From Agrococcus beijingensis (GTDB lineage: Bacteria > Actinomycetota > Actinomycetes > Actinomycetales > Microbacteriaceae), in the NCBI RefSeq assembly GCF_030758955.1, contig NZ_CP132360.1:325467-389466 (forward strand): 64,000 nucleotides of DNA. Direction: 5' to 3'. Position numbers and translations under genes: made by a program. Shown one piece after another: positions 58,652 through 64,000 of the stretch. The notes under the pieces were generated by a model, which did no database searches, was not told the DNA's origin, and was given only the letters and a program-made list of their open reading frames with translations. Each line of letters begins with the position of its first letter. Position 1 is the stretch's first letter.

Positions 58652-59194
58652 ATGGACCACACTGCCCCGCCCAATCCGCCCCCTGGTTGGTATCCGTACC
58701 CGGATGAAGCGGCCTCTGTCCGATGGTGGGACGGTGCCGCCTGGTCGAACTCTTGGAGACCCGCTCCAATTGCTCACCATCTGAGCGAGCCAGTGCAACC
58801 GCCGACACCCGGCATTCTCTACACTCCGGGGTCGCGCGAGGGTGGGTTACGCCCGCGCGACAGATCGTCTTCGGACCGGATCGCAGGCGCACTCGCGGCG
58901 GCTGGGCCGCAGTGGTATTGGACAAACCTGGTTCGCATCCGCTTTTGGTGGTTCCTCGCCACGGGTCCGCTCTTCCTCGCGATTGTTGCGGGATTCATCA
59001 GCCCGGTCCTGATCTACGTCGTATGGCCGATCGCAGCGCTGCTGATGGCCTTCGTCTTCCTCCGTACGCAGATGTCGTGTCGCCAGTGCGGGTCACTCTT
59101 GGCAGCGAACAAGCTCGGGGGTAACCCGAACGCCTGCCCGAAGTGCCAAACGCCCACCGACGCGGCACTCGCCGGGGCTCTTCGCTCGCCGTAG
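58652..59194 (+). CDS. DUF2510 membrane protein with C-terminal zinc ribbon
   Basis: This is a 180-residue protein. A DUF2510 motif (PPGWYPYPDEAASVRWWDGAAWS, about 10-33) is followed by a linker, two transmembrane helices (about 95-133) and a four-cysteine zinc ribbon (CRQCG ... CPKCQ, about 141-164). GGAGG lies shortly before the ATG at 58652; longer in-frame starts lack this. It is 162 bases downstream of the SIR2 gene on the same strand and could be a membrane partner or an independent cargo gene. Confidence 0.75.
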   Translation: MDHTAPPNPPPGWYPYPDEAASVRWWDGAAWSNSWRPAPIAHHLSEPVQPPTPGILYTPGSREGGLRPRDRSSSDRIAGALAAAGPQWYWTNLVRIRFWWFLATGPLFLAIVAGFISPVLIYVVWPIAALLMAFVFLRTQMSCRQCGSLLAANKLGGNPNACPKCQTPTDAALAGALRSP

Positions 59195-59311
59195 CACCGA
59201 TCCGCGTGGGAGTCATTGGCCGTGCCGGGAACGGCACGCGCGCTGCGCAGCGGGAACGGACACGACGCATGCCCGAATCTCGGACGGCGCTGTCGTCGCG
59301 GGCGGCGCGAC

Positions 59312-59555
59312 CTATACCGGGGACGCGTGCGCGTCTGGGAGGGATCGAGCAAGTCGATCTAGCTTCATGACGACGAGGCTGTCTCCGGCGCGGCAGGGGG
59401 CCAACGCTCGCTCGAGCCGGGGCGACTCCGATTGGCGCCCGTGAGTGCGTGATCGACGAAGATCTGTTCGACTTGAACGCCGAGCGCCCGGACCGCTTCG
59501 CATTGCGCGGCGAGGTCTTGCCCGACGGTTAGACGCGCGCATAGCTGATGAGCAT
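59312..59555 (-). pseudogene. Decayed serine recombinase (resolvase/invertase N-terminal fragment)
   Basis: Three frames together read MLISYARV / STVGQDLAAQCEAVRALG...VDHALTGANRSRPG / LERALAPCRAGDSLVVMKLDRLARSLPDA, the N-terminal catalytic domain of serine resolvases. A one-base loss after MLISYARV creates TAA just where the catalytic serine codon should be, and a second frameshift lies near 59415-59425. Similarity ends after SLPDA, so the rest of the domain and the DNA-binding domain are missing. It is non-functional. Confidence 0.8.
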
Positions 59556-59839
59556 GCTTCGGAGCGTAGGGATAGGGCCCCACAACGAGAAAGGCCGCGG
59601 GCAGATCTTGCGGGACGGCAGGAGGGGCGGATCTACGTGCGGCCGGACGTCCGAGAGTCCGTCCCGGTCCAGGATCCTCCTGCGGACAGGGGACGCCGGC
59701 GCTCCGTGCCTGCTTTGGCGCGGACCACTGGAGAGCGCAGCGCCGCGCTCGGTTACGCATCAGCCATTCGTCGAGTGGGAGTGGCGGAGCCGCAACTCAG
59801 TGTTAAGCGCGAGGTCTGCTCCGTGGAGATAGAGGAGAC

Positions 59840-60742
59840 ATGATTAGGGTCATGGCTGGCGACGATGACGAATACCGCTTCTACCTAGCGGTTGGTGCGG
59901 CGCGAAAAATAGTGAGTCAGTGCCGCGCGCACGTGGAGAGCGCAACCTCCAAACTTTCCTCACGTGTCGAACGCGCAGCATCCGCGACCCCACATGGGCG
60001 GGATCTAGCAGCCGCGTCAGATGGCGACCATTCCCTTGCCTACCGGCAGCGCATCGCGCACGTGGAGTCGATGTGCAACGCGCTCCTCTCGCACCTTCGT
60101 GGGCTTGAAGTCCTGCTGCTGCACGACACGTTCTACCCGCTACCAGCCATTCCCGTCGTTCGTTCGATCGCGGAAGTTGCCGCCTCATGCTCCTGGATCC
60201 TTGACTCCAACATCGGTCCCGATGAGCGTGCCGCTCGCGCATACGCATCGCTCTTCCGGTCTCTCGAAACCACCATCTCCGCGACGCTACCCGCCGATGC
60301 AGCTATGGCCACGATGCTTCGGGAAAGTTTGATCCAGGAGCTCCGCGGCCGTGGCGTGAGGGTCGTTCGCAGGGTCAGAAATGAAGTACAGACGGACGAG
60401 GTGTCGCAGGTGCACGTTGGGCGCTCGCAGGCGAAGACTAACTATCAATATTCGCTGCGCGTCGCTACTGAGATACCGCTGATCGCGGGCACCTACTCCG
60501 GCATGTCGGGTATCACCCACGGCGAGTACACCCACCTTTCGAGCTCGTGGGACAGCCCAGACACCCACGCGCGCTTGATCGGGCTGGTCTCGCAGAGATC
60601 GGTCGAGGCATGGTCGCGCGCAGTTCACACGTGGGTGGGCGTTGAACCTGGTCCCTTCATCAATCCAAACGACCAGAAGAATCTCATCCGCTCGATGCCA
60701 CGAGCGCTCCTCGCAGAGTTCGGCGGTACGCAGGCTGGGTAG
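59840..60742 (+). CDS. Uncharacterised protein, DUF5677-like region
   Basis: This is a 300-residue protein beginning MIRVMAGDDDEYRFYLAVG, with GGAG six bases upstream. It is alpha-helical. The block PAIPVVRSIAEVAASCSWILDSNIGPDERAARAYASLFRSL recalls the Arg-x-x-x-Glu pattern of DUF5677-type proteins, but the match is not strong. The C-terminal half has GTYSGMSGITHGEYTHLS. No signal or membrane segment is seen. Its island location suggests accessory cargo. Confidence 0.7.
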   Translation: MIRVMAGDDDEYRFYLAVGAARKIVSQCRAHVESATSKLSSRVERAASATPHGRDLAAASDGDHSLAYRQRIAHVESMCNALLSHLRGLEVLLLHDTFYPLPAIPVVRSIAEVAASCSWILDSNIGPDERAARAYASLFRSLETTISATLPADAAMATMLRESLIQELRGRGVRVVRRVRNEVQTDEVSQVHVGRSQAKTNYQYSLRVATEIPLIAGTYSGMSGITHGEYTHLSSSWDSPDTHARLIGLVSQRSVEAWSRAVHTWVGVEPGPFINPNDQKNLIRSMPRALLAEFGGTQAG

Positions 60743-61274
60743 CACGGCTGCGACGCTCCCTCGACCGCGCCCTTCGATGGAGGCCGTCAGGCGTTGTGTG
60801 GGCTTTATCCCGCCCGGCGCCGCGCACGGCGCACGACCAAATCCGGCGCTCGGTGCCGCCCCAGGAACGGGGTCTTGCTGGTCGGCATGAGCTCTGTTGA
60901 ACGAGCGGAGCGCCGCAGACAGTAGGCGCCCCGGTGCGTAATCGAAGGGGACATCCCGATCCGACGCACAACGCGCTCGAGCAGTTCGAGGTTCGCAGGC
61001 GCGCTGGTGCCCTAGAGCGTCGGCTTCACCAAGGGCACCTCATCGGCAAGCGTGAGTCCTCGACCGGCAGAGGCGTCCGCGAAGTTGTCTCGCGCGGCTC
61101 GCGGCGCTACCGACTGTCGACGCGGCTTGCAGCGCATCCTCAATCTCGGCTCCGCGCCCGGCGTCGACGGCGGCCGCCACGCCGCCTGACAGTCCTCACG
61201 ACAGCGCCCCGCATCTTGGAAGGTGGCGGAGCGACTTTGGTCTTGTGCGGCGTTCGAGTCGGTTGAGGACATCG
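60743..61274. other. 530-base stretch with no recognised gene
   Basis: Short frames occur on both strands, but none has family-like sequence, a good start or sustained codon bias. It is probably decayed island DNA. Confidence 0.5.
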
Positions 61275-62015
61275 TCACGTGCCCTTGCCCTCGCGCGTTA
61301 AAGCAGTCGCTGCCGCCTCTGGCTCTCTCGGCGCTGTGGTGTCTCGCCGGGCCTCCGCCACGGCGGCGGCCTGGGCTTGCGCGCTCGCCCGCTCGGCCGC
61401 TTCCTCGGCCTCGTACTCCTGATCCCGAGCCTTCTCAGCGCGCTTCACGTCGCACAGCAGGTGACGAATGACGGTTAGGGGCTGGCCCGGTAGTGGGTCG
61501 CCGCGCATGTGAGCCTGCAGCACGTTGATGCCGCCCTCCATCACTTGTCGCTGTCGCACGTACGGCCAAGCGTCGCTCGACCACGTGCCTTCTGCGATGG
61601 CGCGCCACGCATGGAAGACGCCGTAGAGGGCATCGCGCACGGGCTCTCGGACCTCGGTATCGCGGATCTTCGCGACCGCCCGCCCGGCGGCGTGGTACAG
61701 CTCCGGATCGAGTGCGAGCGTCCCGGATGACGACGTCGGATGTGTGTCGCGCACCGGGTTCCACAACGCGTCGACTCGCTCCAAGGCAGCCTCGGCGGCA
61801 GCCGAGCTTGCCGCACTCTTGTCTGCTTCGGCTTGGCGACGAGCGGCGGCCTCGTCTCGGTCGGTGGCCCGTTGATGTTCCGCGGCAGCGGACTTGCGAG
61901 TGAAGAAGGCGCCCACCCAGGCTGCCAAGAGCACGGCGGCCAGCGGTGCGACGATCTGCAGCACCTCCAGCATGATCTGCGCATCGACGGGGATTGCTGC
62001 GGGATCCTCGGGCAT
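61275..62015 (-). CDS. Membrane-anchored coiled-coil protein of unknown function
   Basis: This is a 246-residue protein with one N-terminal transmembrane helix (about 16-38: MLEVLQIVAPLAAVLLAAWVGAFF), a charged Ala/Arg/Glu coiled coil (about 44-85), a compact helical middle (LYHAAGRAVAKIRD, VFHAWRAIAEGTWSSDAW) and a second Ala/Glu coil at the end. A TAGCAT box (62027-62022) ends six bases before the ATG, so it is likely leaderless. I do not recognise the family. Confidence 0.72.
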   Translation of the reverse strand: MPEDPAAIPVDAQIMLEVLQIVAPLAAVLLAAWVGAFFTRKSAAAEHQRATDRDEAAARRQAEADKSAASSAAAEAALERVDALWNPVRDTHPTSSSGTLALDPELYHAAGRAVAKIRDTEVREPVRDALYGVFHAWRAIAEGTWSSDAWPYVRQRQVMEGGINVLQAHMRGDPLPGQPLTVIRHLLCDVKRAEKARDQEYEAEEAAERASAQAQAAAVAEARRDTTAPREPEAAATALTREGKGT

Positions 62016-62052
62016 GGGTGCATGCTACGTGCAGCTGCTGCTGCCGCCGAGC

Positions 62053-62427
62053 TCAGGCTCGACTCGAGTGCTTCGCCGGCCGAGCCGGGCGGCCCGGGTC
62101 GTGCTTCCTGGGTGGTGCCTGCTGCGGCACGAGCGGCCGCGCCTGCGGTCTGTCGCCGCCGGAGAGGGATATGCGCCTGAGGTGCTCGCCGAGCAAGAGT
62201 ATGCCGTCGTGTGCGTGCTCGAGCCAGCCCCAGTAGCCGATGAGACGCAGCTGCGTTCGGGCGGGTTCGGGCGAGACGGCGCAATAGTAGGGCTCGCGGC
62301 CGGGTCCGAGAGTGAGCAGGCGGACGACGGCGAGGGGTCCGCCGTCGAGAGGTGCAGCACACTCCGCTCGTACGACCTGATCGTCACGGCATCGAAGATA
62401 CGTTCGAAAGAATCGCGTGCCAGCGGC
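62053..62427 (-). pseudogene. Open 124-codon frame without a start codon, possible truncated gene
   Basis: Between a TGA at 62430-62428 and a TGA at 62055-62053 the reverse strand is open and reads like protein (PLAVVRLLTLGPGREPYYCA, LRLIGYWGWLEHAHDG), but the first 25 codons include no ATG, GTG, TTG or CTG. It may be a 5'-truncated or frameshifted gene. Family unknown. Confidence 0.35.
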
Positions 62428-62443
62428 TCACGCGTCGCCGCCC

Positions 62444-62791
62444 TCAGGCGATCGGATCGGGCATAACGGTAACGTGCTTGGCAAACTCGTGGAGCTGCTC
62501 CGGACTGGCGCACATCCCGATGCCGTCGAACTTGCAAGCGTCGAAGACGCAGTTTTTGACTCCGATGCCGCCGACGACACCCGGGCGATGGGGCTCGTAG
62601 TCCCAGAAGATCGCTTCGGTGCCCAGTCCGCCGGTGGCCCAGGCGCCGCCATTGATCCAGGTGACGTCGCCGAGCATGACCATGATGCCGGGTCCCGTCA
62701 GCGTCACGTTCTCGAACTCGTAGCCCTCAAGCATGTAACTGCTGTCGATCAGGTCAATGATGCGGTACTTTCCCCCGCTGATCTTTTTCAT
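62444..62791 (-). CDS. Small uncharacterised protein
   Basis: This is a 115-residue protein starting MKKISGGKYRIIDLIDSSYM, with a beta-strand pattern rich in glycine and asparagine (EFENVTLTGPGIMVML, GGIGVKNCVFDACKFDGIGM). This suggests a short right-handed beta-helix or similar fold. Codon use is less GC-biased than in the core genes. No known domain is assigned. Confidence 0.65.
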   Translation of the reverse strand: MKKISGGKYRIIDLIDSSYMLEGYEFENVTLTGPGIMVMLGDVTWINGGAWATGGLGTEAIFWDYEPHRPGVVGGIGVKNCVFDACKFDGIGMCASPEQLHEFAKHVTVMPDPIA

Positions 62792-63496
62792 GGACGCAAC
62801 CTACCGCCACGGCCCGACCGCGGGCAGGTGGTCGGGGCGGTGCGGCGGCAGCGGCCCTTGAGAGTCTCTGGCCGCCACCCGCAAGACGGGCAGGCGCCGT
62901 CGTGCATGATTTCACCGACCTGCGCGAAGGTGGGAAGCCAGCTTGCTCCCGAAGACTTCGCCGTGCTTGAACTCGCTGCAGGACCATGCCGCAGCCGAGG
63001 GTGGATGGACCGCAAGATCCGCAGCCCCCAGCGGCTTGACCGGCTCGCGCGTACCCGCGCTGCGATCAAGCACGACCCGGTCACCTGCCGGGGCGTGTTT
63101 GAGTTGATTCTCCTGCCTTGGGGGCGCGGGTCGACTCTGTACAAGACGTCTGAGTCGGGCGGAGCCTGCATCGACGTCTGCGTCACAGACGATCGTTCAA
63201 GACGTTCAAGACGGCTGTATCACTTGGACCTGTCGGGGGCGGCGGATGCCCCTCACAACCCTGAAGCGAGATCCACGAGTCAGAACAGGCCGTGAGCGAC
63301 GGGTTGCGCGGCGTTCGCGGCGGCGTGCTCTGTTGCTACGCGTGCGGCGACCCTCCGCACCTCGTCACCGCGTGGTCTCCACGGCGGGCGAGGCGGCGAA
63401 CCGGTTGCGCTCCGGCGCACTCGGGCGGTCGAGCGCAAGACGCGGTACTGCTGCTCGCTACGCGACGATCGCCCGCCGTACGATGCGCCTGTAGGC
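62792..63496. other. 700-base stretch with no confident gene
   Basis: Frames exist on both strands. A reverse-strand frame near 62900 contains HDGACPSCGWRPETLKG, which could be a zinc-binding remnant, but no start or family supports a full gene. Confidence 0.45.
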
Positions 63497-63532
63497 ATGT
63501 GCGGGCTCAGCCGGTTCGCGAAGGGGGAATCC

Positions 63533-64000
63533 ATGTGGATCGATGAGCTGGGCGACAACGAGGTGTTCGTCTTCGGATCCAACGCCCTCGGGCATCACAG
63601 AGGTGGCGCGGCGAAGACAGCGCGCGAGCGCTTCGGTGCAGTCCGGGGTCAGGCTCACGGGCTCCAGGGGCGCTCATACGCCATCAACAGCATGAGCGGA
63701 CTCGATGCACTGCGCGAAGAGGTCAGGAAGTTCTACGCGTTCGCGGCGGCGCGCTCCGACCTGCGATTCCTCGTCACCGCGATCGGCACCGGTATCGCTG
63801 GCCACGCGGCGGCGGATGTCGCCCCGCTTTTTGCCCATCCGCCCGCCAATGTGCGGCTTCCGCGTGATTTCGCGGAACTGCTCGACCCGCCCCTCATTAG
63901 GCACGACCGCTTGCCGGAACTGCTCGGCGTGAGGGCACCCGACTACGTCGACGAGTTCGGCAACGAGATTCTGCCGGGACTCATGCTCGGTGGACCTTTC
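63533..64000 (+). CDS. A1S_2505-like phage-type protein (3' end outside window)
   Basis: The frame is open from the ATG at 63533 to the window edge (156 codons). It reads WIDELGDNEVFVFGSNALG, GGAAKTARERFGAV, GLQGRSYAINSMSGL, DLRFLVTAIGTGIAGHAAADVAPLF, the pattern of the A1S_2505 family found in phages and mobile elements. AAGGGGGA lies six bases upstream of this ATG. An in-frame ATG at 63497 is possible but lacks such a site. The biochemical role is unknown. Confidence 0.72.
   Translation, partial: MWIDELGDNEVFVFGSNALGHHRGGAAKTARERFGAVRGQAHGLQGRSYAINSMSGLDALREEVRKFYAFAAARSDLRFLVTAIGTGIAGHAAADVAPLFAHPPANVRLPRDFAELLDPPLIRHDRLPELLGVRAPDYVDEFGNEILPGLMLGGPF

Noticed and set aside
61012-61278. Reverse-strand 88-codon frame
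   Set aside because: No start signal, no family-like sequence and it overlaps the end of the 246-residue gene.
62788-63186. Reverse-strand 132-codon frame with CPSCGW
   Set aside because: Only a short zinc-like motif is suggestive; the rest is low-complexity and the start overlaps the small gene at 62444-62791.
63268-63285. Possible attR-like copy of the tRNA-Ala 3' end (AGATCCAC)
   Set aside because: Only eight bases match, without the T-arm sequence; too short for an attachment repeat.

Overview
The window is GC-rich actinobacterial DNA. It most resembles Microbacteriaceae: an ileS translational T-box, the proB-proA-nadD-rsfS and folC-DUF4233-ndk-rne-rplU-rpmA-obg gene orders, and very strong G/C use at third codon positions. 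I infer the family from gene order and style and cannot name a species.

Positions 1 to about 52,300 look like core chromosome. They hold, in order: the end of a fused iron-siderophore permease; a 1901-residue secreted haem peroxidase with cell-wall-binding and RTX repeats; an M3 oligopeptidase divergent from a methyltransferase; an ArsR-type regulator with a tiny ORF behind it; valS; an MHS-type transporter divergent from a TetR regulator; a lipoprotein and aminodeoxychorismate-lyase-like pair; a LiaRS-like two-component system with a DUF4097 protein; a long translation and metabolism block (T-box-ileS-folC-DUF4233-ndk, rne, rplU-rpmA-obg-proB-GNAT, proA-small protein-nadD-hypothetical-rsfS); a branched-chain keto acid dehydrogenase plus methylcrotonyl-CoA-carboxylase-type cluster next to an Lrp regulator; and a TrkH/TrkA potassium system. 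Many genes overlap by ATGA and are probably translationally coupled. At least twelve start codons lie 6-7 bases after a TANNNT -10 box, so leaderless mRNAs appear common. Three gaps carry unrelated short-repeat arrays; the most striking is a pair of inverted 20-base arrays enclosed by two terminators at 39,449-40,010.

At 52,355 a tRNA-Ala(GGC) marks the start of an accessory region that runs to the end of the window. It carries an excisionase-like HTH gene, a tyrosine integrase, two unknown reverse-strand ORFs separated by a single in-frame stop, and a 980-residue SIR2-domain protein with an NTPase-like middle region. Next come a DUF2510/zinc-ribbon membrane protein, a decayed serine recombinase, several unknown genes and, at the right edge, a partial gene resembling the A1S_2505 phage-type family. 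Its coding density is lower and its codon use less GC-biased than the left part. The SIR2 protein is the best candidate for a defence effector: an NADase-type N-terminus, an NTPase module whose P-loop lacks its lysine, and a start codon fused to the stop of a leaderless six-codon leader ORF.
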